The position numbers and the translations under genes were made by a program. This document shows positions 33,427-45,386 of a stretch of 64,000 nucleotides of DNA, piece after piece; positions within the stretch are counted from its first letter, which is position 1; each line of letters opens with the position of its first letter. The notes beneath the pieces were generated by a model. That model was given only the letters and a program-made list of their open reading frames with translations. It ran no database searches and had not been told where the DNA came from. Origin of the DNA: Botryosphaeria dothidea (taxonomy: Eukaryota; Ascomycota; Dothideomycetes; Botryosphaeriales; Botryosphaeriaceae); NCBI GenBank assembly GCA_011503125.2, contig WWBZ02000062.1, positions 682,001-746,000 of the forward strand, written 5' to 3'.

Positions 33427-34979
33427 TAACTTCCTTCTATCTCTAGGTCCGGCTGCGAGGGGGCTAGTAGTATAGGCTATAAGAAGGGAGTTCCCGCGGG
33501 CTCCTCTAAGGCGTGTTATAAGCTATTAAGTCTAGTAAACCTTATTTAGTTAGAAGGCGGGGGGCGGCTTAAGTCTCTTGGCCTGCCTGGTCCCCTCTTA
33601 ACCGGCTTCTTCTTTCTAATTCTCTTCCTTAGTCCGACCGTTAGCTAGTTAGTTTAGGGCTATATCTTAGTTATTAGGGGTCCTTCCCGGTGCCTTTCTA
33701 GTACTGCTAGGCGGGCCTAGGCGGCCTTAGTATAGTAGGCTCTACGTGTTAGGCAGACGTTGCTCTAGGCTGTATGCCTTTAGGAGTAGTTTACGTACTA
33801 CGTGCTTTCCTTAGGGTAGTTCCTAGTATTATATACCTTGCCGTACTATCTATACTTTTCCTTCTTTTTATAGTGGTTAGTAATATAACCGTAGGCCTAG
33901 TACTTAAAATACTAGGTTACTATAAAGACTATATTATAGTACTACGCTATATAGATAGTAAAGTTAATAATAAGCCCCTTATTAATAATCTAGTTGGCGG
34001 TTTCGGGGTTTATAGTACTAAGGATAATAGCTAAGTAAGTTTTCCCCTCTAGGAGCTTCCTCTTTAGCTAGGCTAGCTTACTAATACGTAGTCCTAGGTG
34101 TAGAGATAGGTTCTACTTCTAGATAGTTTAGATGGCTTAGGGGTCTATAGTATCGATTCCTTCTCGAGGGACGTTGTGTACTAGTATTAAGTATAGCTGC
34201 TAGTTAGGCCTAACTTCTTTTCCTAGTTCTATAGTCTATTCCTAGTCCTAGAGAAGGGCTATTCTAGTTACTTTATCCGGTATAAAGATTCTAACGTCTC
34301 TACTAGGGAGCTTCTTAGTAGTAAGTACTTTCTTATACGCCTAGCTTTTTCCTGCCTAGATCTTTCTAATAATTGCCTTATTTAAGAGCTTGGCTATTTC
34401 TTATTTATTTGCTATCTCTAGGAAGTAGAGGGTAAGTTTAGTAGTAGCTGGGGGGGTAGGGGGCTTCGGGGCTACTTAGGCTATAATTTATGCCTAGTTA
34501 CGAGTGTTAGGTATGGGTGTAGAGGTAGCCTAGATACGGTTAACTATCTTTTAGACCTGTTAGACCTCTTTAAGGATGTTCTTAAGGCCTAGCTTCTTAG
34601 TAGCTGCCTCTTAGTAGATAGTAATATAATTCTAGAAGATTATCTTAGTAATATCGAGAAAATTTTTTACCTGGCTGGAGAGGACTAAAGGGAGGCTAGC
34701 GGATGTTTATAGGGCTTAGAGGAGGATATCTGCTATTTTTAAGGCTCTCTTAACGTATTCTACGCTATACTAGGTACTCTGCGGTTTCTTAGGGGTATAT
34801 TAGAGCTAGGTAGGAGTAGTTACTAGGGGAGGCTGTTCGCCTCTTTCTATATCCTCTATATTAACTACTTCGCGGCTGTAGTTATCTTAAGTACTGTTTT
34901 AGGACTCGCGAAGCCTAGGATAGTCTCTAGGGCCCTCTCCCGGCGCCGTAGCTTAGGGTCGATTTTTTAGTGTAGTTAT
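33426..34979 (-). pseudogene. LINE E ORF1 (gag-like)
   Basis: 1554 bp, the same span as in the other full-length copies. Zinc-knuckle tract near 33780-33920. The stop TAA overlaps the ORF2 start. The presumed start ATA lies within ten bases of the 5' end of the element. Confidence 0.85.
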
Positions 34980-35006
34980 ATTTTTTTTTTCTTTTTACTA
35001 TAGATA

Positions 35007-36400
35007 AGGATATTATCTAAGTACGCTATATAAAACTTATCTAGGTATTCGAGTATAGAATTATTAATATAGCTCTAAAAGGTATCTAGCGTATTATAGA
35101 GCCTAAAGAGTATAACTAGGTATTCGTACTAACTAAAGCGAGTATTAAAAGCGGTAAGATACTTATAGCCTTCCTTAATTCGGATCCGGTTAAAAGTATA
35201 AATAACGTCGAGTTTTATAAAGATCTTAGCCTTACTAAGCTAGATAAGAGTTTTATTAATATATAGGATTAGGTATCGATTCTTCTTAGTAATAGCGTTT
35301 AGGACTCTATAGTTAATATAGACCCTAAGTTCTCCTTCTAGCTTTCTAATAATAAGTAAAGATACGGTATAGTCCGAAGAGCTAGGGCGAATAAACCCTT
35401 TTCCGAGATATTCGTTAATATACTTCTTAACCGCTTCGTTTTCCTATTAAGATATTAGGCGGTAGCTTTTTATATAAGAAGGTTTATAGTTAGATTTAAA
35501 CTTAATTTTATAGTCTTCTTTCTAGTAAGGAGGAAGTATATTCGCTTCTATCTTATCCTAGAGTTCTTTAATCTAGTAGTATTTCTTTAGTAGCCGGGCA
35601 AGACGTTCTTCTCTTCTATATATCTTCTTTCTATCTATAAACTTCTAGAAATTATCTTCTCTAGTTATAGCTACGCTAGTATTTATAGTAGGTTCCGCGG
35701 GTATATAGTAGTATTCTTTATATTTAGAAAGTAATACTAAGTAAAAGAGTAGGGATATAGAATATAGTTAAATATCTAGTTAAGATTTCTCTATCTTTTA
35801 TTTAGGTCGATATCTAATAGCGTATTTAGTATAAGGTTTTATAGTAAGATAGCTAGCCTTAAAGTACTAAGGCTTATAAAACTTAACTAACTACTTATTC
35901 TAGTCGATATATAGATTATAAGTACGTAACTATTCGTCTCTAAGGATTAGTAGATAGTCTTCTAGGTTAGCTATATAGTAGAGAAGTTATTTTTTATAAG
36001 AACTAATATTAATATCGACTAGGGAGGTATAGATAATATATTAGAAGAATATTCCGTCTCCTAAAGTTATAGTAATCCGTTTAATAAGAAAGATCTTTAT
36101 TATCTTATACGCGCGAATAAAGAAGTATTAATAAGCTTAGCTTAGCTTCTATTATCGATAAGAGAACGTATATTACTACTAGCTACTATAGTATATATAA
36201 TAAGATAAGTTTCCTTAATTTTACACGCGCGATTATCTACTACGAAGTTTAATACCTTTATCTCTTTCTAACTACGACTAGCTAGCTACTCGTCTAGCTT
36301 CTTTTACTCTTATAGTTCTAGAGAGCGACTTACTTCTAGAACTAGGAGTTTTTCGACTCGCTATTAGAGTTAAATTCCTTAATACTCTAGATATACGCGA
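35007..36400 (-). pseudogene. pol: GypE pol, protease and RT
   Basis: The minus strand carries the RT catalytic segment AYLDNILIYS near 35007-35035 (Gypsy YVDDILIYS), with LINE E inserted just behind it. An RT N-terminal domain extends to about 35650. Upstream, to about 36400, is the protease/linker region, where I cannot place the catalytic Asp with confidence. Confidence 0.7.
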
Positions 36401-37843
36401 ACTCTATACGGTTATTATTAGGATAGTAGTTATTAGATATAAAGTAGCCCGAGCCTCTATAACTACGGTAGCGTTTCTACCTCGTTATTACGAGACGTTT
36501 CTTATCTAATAACTTTAAGGATTTTAGCTTAGGCTTATACTAGGGTCTAATCTAGTCTTTTAGTTTAGTAGTAGTAGGTATACGGCTCTATTAGCTATCT
36601 TAGTTTATATTACTACTTCTAGTTCTACTCTAGCGGCTAAGGTTATCTTAAGTAGGTTTCTAGTTATAGATAGGCTTAATACGATCTCTTTTAGGATTAT
36701 TACTATTATTTATTCTTTTATTAGAACGGATATTTATAGACTTAATCTCTTAACGACGATATTCGGCCTTACGGAGGGTTTTAAGTAACTATTCGAGAGA
36801 GATAAAAGTAAGAGTAGCTACTAAGAGGGCTAAGCTAATAAAAATACTATTCTATATTTTATCGATCTTCTCCTCTTTAGTAGGATTAGTAAGAGACTAG
36901 AGTATATATAGACGGGCGTAGTAGGCGTCTACCGTCTCTTTCTCGCTTTATCTAGTAAGAATAAGATCGTTAGTAACTTTTTTCTTTGCGATATTTATTC
37001 TATATATCTTTTCTAGCTTTTCTAAGAAATCTAGGGCTATCCGGTAGCTATTAATATACGGACGTATTATAGCGGCGATTAAATTAGTAAGACGAGAGTA
37101 GATATAGCGGATTATTAGCTTCTAATTTTCTTAGAAGAAGTCCTCTTCGACTTTAAGCTTAAAGATTATATTATCTTTAAAGTTAATAAAAGTATAGATA
37201 TTAGTAGAGATAAGCTTATTAATATCTTCTATAAGTATCTTACGTAAGCCCTAATAAGAAAGGATTCGCTATAAGGTAGTAGTTTTCTCTCTTAGTTAAT
37301 ATTCCTAGTTAAGGCTACGAATATTAGTACTAGGAAGGGTACCCGTATAAGGATTAGTAATATTCTTAGTTAAAAGGTTATTTTCTTAAATAAGCCGGCT
37401 AATCTTATCGTTACTTTCTTTAATAACTCTATTAGATCTAGCGATTATCTTCTTATAGATCTACTTAAGTTTCTTATACTTATTCTAAAAAAAGGCGTAG
37501 GCTATATACTCTTTACTAGCGGCTATTTAAGTAACTTAGAGAACGTAGTAGAACTTAGTATACTAGTTTACTATTACTATAGTATACTAGTTATAGAAGA
37601 TATATTCGTTAGGCTAGCGAATAAAGTCGAGTCCGTAGTTACTTAGTATTCCGGGGTTAATAGTAAGATTAAGATCCGTAGCTAATAAATATATAAGTTC
37701 TTCGGGTTCTAGATTTCTACGTAAGGTAGTACGACGTAAGATAAGACTAGTAGTTTAACTTTACTAGTCTAAGATATTAGGAAAGTCCTAAAATAGAATA
37801 GCGCTACTTATAAACTCGTTAAGGTTCTAGCTAGGTCTTCTAA
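36400..37843 (-). pseudogene. gag: GypE gag, main part
   Basis: Minus-strand gag relic. The zinc knuckle near 36430-36490 reads RYRSYRGSGYFISNNY (CCHC with Tyr for Cys). Upstream is a gag core with KDNIIFKLKVEEDFF and ALDFLEKLEKIY near 37040-37180, and an N-terminal segment with NLEPEELIYLLATDLNL near 37660-37710. The SINE is inserted at 37843 and the reading continues at 38395. Confidence 0.75.
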
Positions 37844-37858
37844 CTATATTACTAAATA

Positions 37859-37948
37859 GGCGGGGTAGTATATTAGTAGAATATACTTCTACGGTAACCT
37901 AGTCTTTCTAGGGTAGTATAGGTTCTAAGTTCGAATCTTAGACCGCTT
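37859..37948 (+). promoter_or_regulatory. tRNA-like head of the SINE with Pol III A and B boxes
   Basis: GGCGGGG at 37859-37865 occupies the acceptor position and is followed by TAGTATATTAG (A box, 37866-37876). GTAT/ATAC (37868-37871 and 37883-37886) can pair as a D stem. CTAAG-TTCGAAT-CTTAG (37925-37941) is a perfect T arm holding the B box, with ACCGCTT after it. The A-to-B spacing is about 50 bases. The anticodon region does not fold cleanly, so the parent tRNA cannot be named. Confidence 0.7.
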
Positions 37949-38379
37949 ATCTACTCGTAGTATATACGTTCTACGTTAAAAGTATACGTACCCGCGTTCT
38001 CTCTAGCGGTAATAAGGGGGAGAAGAGCTAGCTAGGCGCTTCTAAAAATAAATTTTAAGAGCGCTTTACTAGCGCTTATAAATAGGTAAGCCGGGACTTC
38101 TTACGGCTTAGTCTTAAGATTTATAGTTATCTCTCTCTATAGTTCCTCCCTCTTAGCTACTCTTTCTACTTTAGATACCGCTACTAATATATAGAAAAAA
38201 ACTATACTAAATAGAGTATCTACGGATACTACTATTATAGATAGAGAAGGTTTTTATCCGGGCTATCCTAAGAAAGTAACTACGGTTTCTCCTTCTATAT
38301 ATACTCTTATAGATAGCTATAGCTATATAGACTCTTCGGGAAGCTAAATTAGCTTAATTAAATTTATCTATCTATCTAT
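37859..38379 (+). mobile_element. tRNA-headed SINE with LINE-like tail
   Basis: 521-bp element with a perfect 15-bp duplication CTATATTACTAAATA (37844-37858 and 38380-38394). The 5' 90 bases are tRNA-like (separate entry). The body has no open frame. The 3' end reads ATAGATAGCT...ATAGAC...CGGGAAG...AAATTTATCTATCTAT, sharing blocks and the (TCTA)n tail with the LINE 3' ends (for example 28655-28735). In known SINE/LINE pairs a shared 3' end lets the LINE RT copy the SINE. It is RIPped, so SINE copies have been RIP targets. A 5-bp stem AGCGC/GCGCT lies near 38060-38077. Confidence 0.82.
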
Positions 38380-38394
38380 CTATATTACTAAATA

Positions 38395-39046
38395 ATTCTT
38401 CTTTATTATCGCTTAGGTAAATAGAAGTAGTACTAGCGATACTACTAGTACGGCTACGGGTATAGCTTATAGAGAATAGGCTTTATTACGCTATAATCTT
38501 TACTAATTATTCTAGTTTCGGAGTAGTTTAATCTACGTTATAGGTAAAACTCTAAAGAGATTAGTACGGGATTAACGAGGATCTTCGTATCTTATTTAAG
38601 AAGATAGATTTTCTATAATTATACTATTATTTCTCTAATAGTATAGGTTTCTTTAATATTTCTAGGTTACTTATCGTAGAGTATTAGTATTATTAAGTTC
38701 TAGTTATAGATTATTAGTATTATCGAGTTCTAGTTATAGATTATCGAGTTTAGATTCTAGTTAATAGTACGGGTATTAGGTTATCGAGTTTAGGTTTCTT
38801 ATTAGTAGTATATAGATTATATAAGGTAGTAAAGCCGAAATAATAGTATTACTTTTAACTAAAAATTTATATATAAGGAGAAAGAAAAGAGAGTCTAGAA
38901 AGAGAGGGCGAAGAGTAAATATACCTAGTCGCTTAGCGCTAGGCCCGTATTCTAGTACTTAACCGAGTTATTCTTAGTATAGCTAGGGCCTCTAGTTACT
39001 ATTAAGTATCTATCTAGTTACCTAGAGTAGTAGCGCTTAAGAAGCC
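38395..39046 (-). pseudogene. gag: GypE gag N-terminus and 5' region
   Basis: It continues the gag interrupted by the SINE for about 100-130 bases, after which no protein similarity is seen. The remainder is probably leader or LTR of GypE, but its other LTR is missing so the LTR cannot be delimited. It contains a tandem array (38680-38800). It ends at the truncated 5' end of LINE F. No independent gene seen. Confidence 0.45.
38680..38800 (+). repeat. ~27-bp degenerate tandem repeat
   Basis: Four units around GAGTTCTAGTTATAGATTAT separated by short TATTAGTATTATC spacers, becoming GAGTTTAGATTCTAG and GAGTTTAGGTTTC at the end. It lies in the non-coding 5' region of GypE. Confidence 0.7.
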
Positions 39047-39595
39047 TAATATATAGCTACGTAGAAGTAATATCTTTCCCCTTAGATTCGTCGATAATAC
39101 TAATATTCTAATCTTTAGTAGATCTATAAAATAGAACTATAGAATACTAGAGAGAGTATATTAAATTTACGAGTACTAGGTAGCTATCTACGGGTTAGCT
39201 TTCTTACCCGATAAGTATTATCTTACTTATTTTATAAGAAAACTAAGAAAATTTAATATAGTAGTAGAAATCCGTATTCCTAGATTTACTAGATATCTAG
39301 AGCCGATAATTAAGATTCTAAGAGTCTACGTAGATAATAAGCTTAGATAGAGACCCTATATTAGAGAAATAAGAGCTAAGATAATTAAATAGTATATATC
39401 TCTCTCTAGACTCGTAGCGTCTACCTAGGGAGTCTTATTTACTAAAGCCCGCTATATCTATACGGCCGTAGTAAGACTAGTTCTTACCTACGGCTATAGA
39501 ATATAGTATACCCTAGAGAAAATCCTAGGATAGAGGAAAATAGCTATCTAGCTACTAAAGAAGATCTAAAACTAGTGCCTACGTACTATTTTAAG

Positions 39596-39981
39596 TATTA
39601 TAAACGTAGCTTATATAGACCCCTTACTTATTTACCTTCGTTAATTTAAAATCTAGATCTAGACTTACCTACTTATAAATTAGGAAGCTAGTATTTTAGT
39701 TCGTTCTTTATATATATAAAGCTCGTCCCTCTACTTTATAGTTAGTTCTTTAGTCTAGTAATAAGTATTCCTCGCGTATAACTTAGTACGCCTTAAATTA
39801 GACCTTGCTTACCTCTCTCGTCCCTCGTCCCTCGCCTCTCGTTCCTCGCCTCTCGTCTCTCGTACCTCGTACCCTCGCTCTTTAAACTATATCCTTATAC
39901 TTTAGTATTACTTTACCCCTACTACCTTTACCGGCTTCGTTACCTCGTCTCTCCGCCCCCTCCTAAGGTCCGTTTATTATA
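39596..39981 (+). repeat. GypB 5' LTR
   Basis: 386 bp, longer than the 372-bp copies because the CCTCGTC/CCTCGCC heptamer array near 39818-39870 has extra units. It starts TATTATAAACG and ends GTTTATTATA, with a TATATATAAAG block near 39710-39722. Confidence 0.9.
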
Positions 39982-40019
39982 TTTTACTAGACTCTCTCTA
40001 GTAGGCCTAAAGCTCTCGC

Positions 40020-41440
40020 CGAAGCCCTAGACTATAATCCCTAAAATAGTTAATAGAACTATACCTCTTAATTCTTAGGATACGCTCTTCTAAGTTCTTA
40101 ATTAAGTTCCTACTCCTATTAACGCTCGTTCTATCTTTTCTAAAGATATTCCGGTTTCTCTACGCGTTATTCTTAGCTAGGTATACGCTAGAGAAAGATA
40201 ATCTTACCTAAGATCCGATATTAATTTACTAGTTATCTCTAAGAATACTACGAACGCCTAAGTTACTTATATCTTTTACTACTACGGTTTTAGCTAAGAT
40301 AAAGCCTTCGCCCGACTCTAACTACTAGCCCCGAACCTTCCTATTAATACGCCGGCTACTACGTCTACGGTATCTTCTTTAGAAACCTCTCGTCCCCGTA
40401 TTCCTAAGGTATCGGATCTAGAACCCTTTAAAGGAGAACGTACTCGGTTCTAGAACTTCGCTACGCAACTTTAACTTAAATTTGCCTCGGACCTATCTAC
40501 TTTTATAACGGATATAGCTAAGATTACCTACGCTAGGTTATATCTTCGCGATACGGCTTATACTTAGTTTGCCCCTTACGTCTCTACTTCGAACGGTTCC
40601 GTAGACTTTAATAATTATAAGGCCTTCTACCAAGCTCTTAAGGCCGTATTTAATAATCCTAATACTTACGCAACGGCTAAACGATCCCTCCTCGCACTTA
40701 AATAAGATAAGTCCTACTTAGCTTACTACTTACGATTTCTCTCGCTTATTACGACTCTTAATTAGAAGAAAAACGTAGTAAAGATTTACTACTTCCGCCT
40801 TAGCCTTAAGAAGAACCTTAAAGATCTTCTTATTAGACGTTCTATACTACTAGAATTCGAAAAGTTCGCTAAAACCTATATTGCGTTAGATAACTAACTC
40901 TATACTCGAATAATTAAGAAAAAGTTACCCGTAACTCGTACCCCTACCTCGACTCCTCTCTTTATACTAGCTACCCCTCGATCCTCGTCTCCCGCGCTAA
41001 CCTCGATCCTCTAAAGTAAATTTATAGAACTAGATACCTCTACTTAAAAAGCGTACCGAAGAGCTAATAATCTCTACGCTTACTATAGTAATCCGAACTA
41101 CTAGGTACGTAAGTACTCTAAGGTAAAGGGTCTAAAGGGTTTAAAGGGTCTAACTCTTAATTCGACTATAACTATACTCTCTTCGCCTACCTCGCTACTA
41201 GTAATAAGTCTACTCGTCTCTAAAACCTCGACTCCTATAACTCCTCCTACGGCTTTAGTTTTTTACGTATTAAAAAACGTAGAAGGCTAGGTAGTACCCG
41301 GCACCTACCTAGCCCCCCGCTACTTTCTACTTTAAATTAATTCTCTATTCTTACTTCTTTATCTTCGAACCTCGGAATACTCTTATTTTTACCCCCTAAA
41401 CCTCGTACCTCGAAACTACGCGCTATTAATCTCGGAAAAC
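40020..41440 (+). pseudogene. gag: GypB gag
   Basis: Gag relic in the mod-2 frame. The core has APYVSTSNGSVDFNNYKAFY from 40571 and SYLAYYLRFLSLITTLN near 40713-40765. A zinc knuckle lies at about 41071-41115 and reads LYAYYSNPNYQVRKYSK, CCHC with Cys/His turned to Tyr, followed by a VKGLKGLKGL repeat. The start codon is not identifiable. GypF carries a close homologue. Confidence 0.82.
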
Positions 41441-44400
41441 GCCTACTCCTTATTCTTAAGTTAGTAGTTAATAATATAATCGAAACCTCGTCTATACTAG
41501 ACTCTAGTACTTCGTCCTTATTTATAGATAATACTTTTATTAAGGAATACTCGCTTCCTACTCGTTAAAAAATATAATCTAAATTCCTCGAGCTAGCTAA
41601 TAGATCTATAGCTAAGTAGATTACTTATAAAGCCGATCTTTAACTCGATATTAATTAATACTAAGAACTTCTTACCTTTTAGGTAACTAAGCTTAGTTAA
41701 TATTCTATTATTCTTAGAAAACCTTAGCTAAAAAGATACGATCTATAGATTCTCTAGTTAAGGAATACTATTATCTTCGCTTCTTCTTTCTACTAAGTAA
41801 ATTACTTATCTACTTAATAATCTACGATTACGCCTCCTAATCCGCCTTCGATCTCTTACGCTACGGTATTCTACGCCGTTCTTACCCGCTATATCTAACG
41901 AGATAAGACTAGGATCTATATCGTATTAATTAAGGAAATCTAAGAATACCTTGAAAGCCTTAAAAAAACGGAATAATAAACCCCGGAATAAGAACTCGAA
42001 ACCCTCCGCTCACGAATCCCGGCTCGATTTTACTACCTTCTTCCTTTCTTTACTAAGAAAGAGGCCGATAAGCTTCCCCTATATCGATATATTAATTATA
42101 AGATTTCGCTAGAAGAGGGTAAGAAACCCCTATTCGGTCCTCTCTACTTAATATCCGATTTAGAGCTTAAGGCTCTACGCGAATATCTTAATAAGAACCT
42201 TAAGAAAGGTTTTATTCGGCCCTTATCCTTATCCTCTACGTCCTCTATTCTCTTTATTAAGAAACTAGATAGCGGCCTTCGTTTTTATATAGATTATCGC
42301 GAACTAAACGGTATTACGAAAAAGAACCGTTATCTACTCCTCTTAATTAACGAGACTCTCCGTTAACTTTAAGGCTCTCGTATTTTTACTCGACTCGACC
42401 TTCGCGGTACTTATAACCTTATCCGGATTAAGGAAGGCTCCGAATATTTAACCGCCTTTAGGACTCGCTATAGTCTATACGAGTATCTTATTATACTCTT
42501 TAGCCTTACGAATACGCCTACTACCTACTAATAATTCGTTAATAATATACTACGTAAATATCTCGACCGCTAGTACGTCGTCTACTTAGATAATATTCTT
42601 ATCTACTTAGAAATAGAAGAGGAGTACTACGAATACGTTTAATTAGTTCTCGAAAAACTTCGTAAAGTAGGCCTATACGTAAAAGGCGAAAAATACGACT
42701 TCTATACGACTTCGACTACGTTCCTTAGCTTCGTTATCTTTCTAGACGATATCTCTATAGACCCGGCTAAGATAGCCGCCGTAAGAGACTAGAAGGCTCC
42801 TCGCTTAGTTAAAGATCTTTAATCGTTTCTTAGCTTTATAAACTTTTACCGAAGATTTATTAAAGAATACTCTCGAAAAGCTAGAGCTCTCTTTAGGCTC
42901 CTAGCTAAGAATATTCGTTTTACTTAGGGAAAAGAATAGGATAAGATATTTACTTATCTTAAGGAAGCCTTCTACTCTTACCTAATCCTCCGATACTTCG
43001 ACTTCTAACTTAAAACTATCCTTAAAACCGACTTATCCGACTTTATTATCTCCGTAATTTTATTCTAATAGGTAACCTACGATAATAGTAGAAGAATCCT
43101 ATATTCTATCGCCTACTACTCTTAGAAAATAACCTCCGTAGAGTAGAACTACGATATCGGAAATAAGGAACTTTTAGCTATCGTGGAAGCCCTAAAGAAA
43201 TACCGTTCCCTCGTTATTAACCTCTCCTCGCTACTCCTCGTTCTTATAGATTACTCGAATTTAACTAGCTTTGCCTCTAAGTAAATCTTAAACCGTCGGC
43301 AAGTACGCTAGGTAATTAAACTCTTAGAACTCGACTTTAAGATCGTCTACCGCCTAGGAACTAAGAATTAATACGCGGATACGTTAATAAGACGGTTAGG
43401 AGACCTCCCTGCTCGAGAGAGGCGCCTACCCCCTACTACGATTCTTACCTCTAAAAAATTCGAAATTTCGACCCTTATTTCTACTCGCTATTTAATCGCT
43501 AGGCTAGAACCGTCTCTAGCTAGTAAAATTCGCTTAGTACTCGATAAGGATACTCTTAGATAAGAGATCCTTACCGTACTCGATATCTACGTACTTTAAT
43601 ATTCTAAGGTAGATTTAGGCGTATATTCTAAGGATAACGATAGTCTATTACTAGTTAATAGACTTATCTATATTTCTAAAGATCTAAGCCTCCGCTAAAG
43701 AATTATTAGCTCTCGATACTCGTATCCGGCTACTAGATACCTAGGCTAGGTAGTAATATTTAAACTCGTTACTCGTAATTTCTAGTAGCTAGGCCTACGA
43801 TAGATAGTAGCCCGTTTTATACGGAACTATAAGACCTACTAAAGAATTAAACCCGCTCGATATACTCTCTATAGATATTTAAAACCTTTTAAAGTACTAT
43901 AACGCCGCTAGTAATCCGTTTCTCTCGATTTAATTACGGGACTTCTAACGTCTAACTCGTTCGATACTATATTAGTAGTCGTAGATCGACTAACTAAAAT
44001 AGCTTACTTTATTTCTTACTAAATAACCCTCGATTCGATAGAGCTTACTAAGCTTTATCGAGACTACGTTTTTCGACTATATAGCTTACCCGACGACTTC
44101 GTATCTAACCGCGGCTCGATTTTTACCTCTAAATTTACTAGAGCTTTTAGTAGATCTCTATCTATTAAGACTAACTTTAGTACGGCTTTCTACCCGTAAA
44201 CCGACGGCTAGATAGAGCGTATTAACGCTATTCTTAAGTAATACCTTCGTGCCTACGTTTCGTACTAATAAGACGATTAGAACGACTTTCTCTCTCTTAC
44301 TAAATTCGCTTATAATAATATAATCTCGACCACGACTAAGGTTACCCCTTTCTTTATAAACTACGGCTTCTACCCTCGTTATAAGATTCTACGGAAAGAC

Positions 44401-44976
44401 CCGATCTTAGCCTTACTCGAACTCCTACGTCTCTTCTAAGAGAACCTCGAAAACCTCGAAAACTATCTTCGCTAAGAAATTTAATTCGTATAAGATGCCT
44501 ACGTAGAATAAGCTAATAAAGACCGTATCTCGCTATCCGTCTTTAAGCCTAGTAACCTCGTTTAGCTTCTAAGACGGCATATCTCGATAATAAGACCTTC
44601 GGATAAACTCGACTTTAAACGTCTTAGCCCCTTTCCTATACTAGAAAAGATCTCGACTTATATCTATCGCCTAGAACTACTAAGGACGATAAAAGTCCAC
44701 CCCGTATTCTACGTCTCTTTACTCGAACCCGTAGCCTCTAACTTCTTACCTAATTAAGTCTAACCTCCGCTTCCGCCCGTTATCGTTAACGGCGAAGAAG
44801 AGTACCGGGTAGAAGAGATTCTAGACGTTAAAGCAACCCGGAGACAACCGAAATACCTCGTAAAATAGACTAGTTACTCGATACTAACCTAGTAACCTTA
44901 CGACCTTATTAAAGACCTTAAGGCCCTTAATATATTCTATAAACGTTACCCTTTAAAACCTCGATCCTTAGACTAA
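41440..44976 (+). pseudogene. pol: GypB pol
   Basis: One frame throughout. Protease LDSSTSSLFIDN at 41497; RT LRFYIDYRELNGITKKNRY near 42270-42330; catalytic VVYLDNILIY at 42577-42606; RNase H KTDLSDFIIS near 43030; integrase VVVDRLTKIAYF at 43978-44013, SNRGSIFTSKF near 44105, TDG-IERINA near 44200-44226; chromodomain YLVK-TSY at 44854 onward. The stop TAA at 44974-44976 is shared with the copy at the window end. Dozens of RIP stops. Confidence 0.88.
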
Positions 44977-45014
44977 AGGCTCGTAGAAACTTATCTCTAA
45001 AGAGGAGAGCCTAC

Positions 45015-45386
45015 TATTATAAACGTAACTTATATAGACCCCTTACTTATTTATCTTCGTTAATTTAAAATCTAGATCTAGACTTACCTACTTATAAATT
45101 AGAAAGCTAGTATTTTAGTTCGTTCTTTATATATATAAAGCTCGCCCCTCTACTTTATAGTTAGTTCTTTAGTCTAGTAATAAGTATTTCTCGCGTATAA
45201 CTTAGTACGCCTTAAATTAGACCTTGCTTACCTCCCTCGTCCCTCGTCCCTCGCCCCTCGTCTCTCGTACCTCGTACTCTCGCCTTTTAAACTATACCCT
45301 TATACTTTAGTATTACTTTACCCCTACTATCTTTACCGGCTTCGTTACCTCGTCTCTCCGCCCCCTTCTAAGGTCCGTTTATTATA
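45015..45386 (+). repeat. GypB 3' LTR
   Basis: 372 bp, the same order as the 5' LTR (TATTATAAACG...GTTTATTATA). It follows the purine tract at about 44997-45010 and is followed by TTAAG and the resumed LINE F sequence. Confidence 0.92.

Larger units (their letters stand above)
29861..34988 (-). mobile_element. LINE copy E, full length, reverse
   Basis: Complete LINE with the 18-bp duplication TTCTTTTTACTATAGATA (29843-29860 and 34989-35006). ORF2 is 30091-33426 and ORF1 33426-34979. It is intermediate in RIP load and closest to C: same ORF2 length and shared 3' UTR wording. Its insertion point is a few codons after the RT catalytic motif of GypE. Confidence 0.93.
39596..45386 (+). mobile_element. 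GypB: complete Ty3/Gypsy chromovirus
   Basis: 5791 bp, LTRs 39596-39981 and 45015-45386, 5-bp duplication TTAAG (39591-39595 and 45387-45391). Gag reads in frame start mod 3 = 2 and pol in mod 3 = 1, a -1 shift. A purine tract AAAGAGGAGAGCC precedes the 3' LTR. It is RIPped throughout, unlike its relatives at 747-1118 and 63448-64000. Confidence 0.94.

Noticed and set aside
37859..37948. A functional nuclear tRNA gene
   Set aside because: The anticodon arm and acceptor stem do not pair well, there is no terminator directly after it, and it begins exactly at a target duplication of a SINE.
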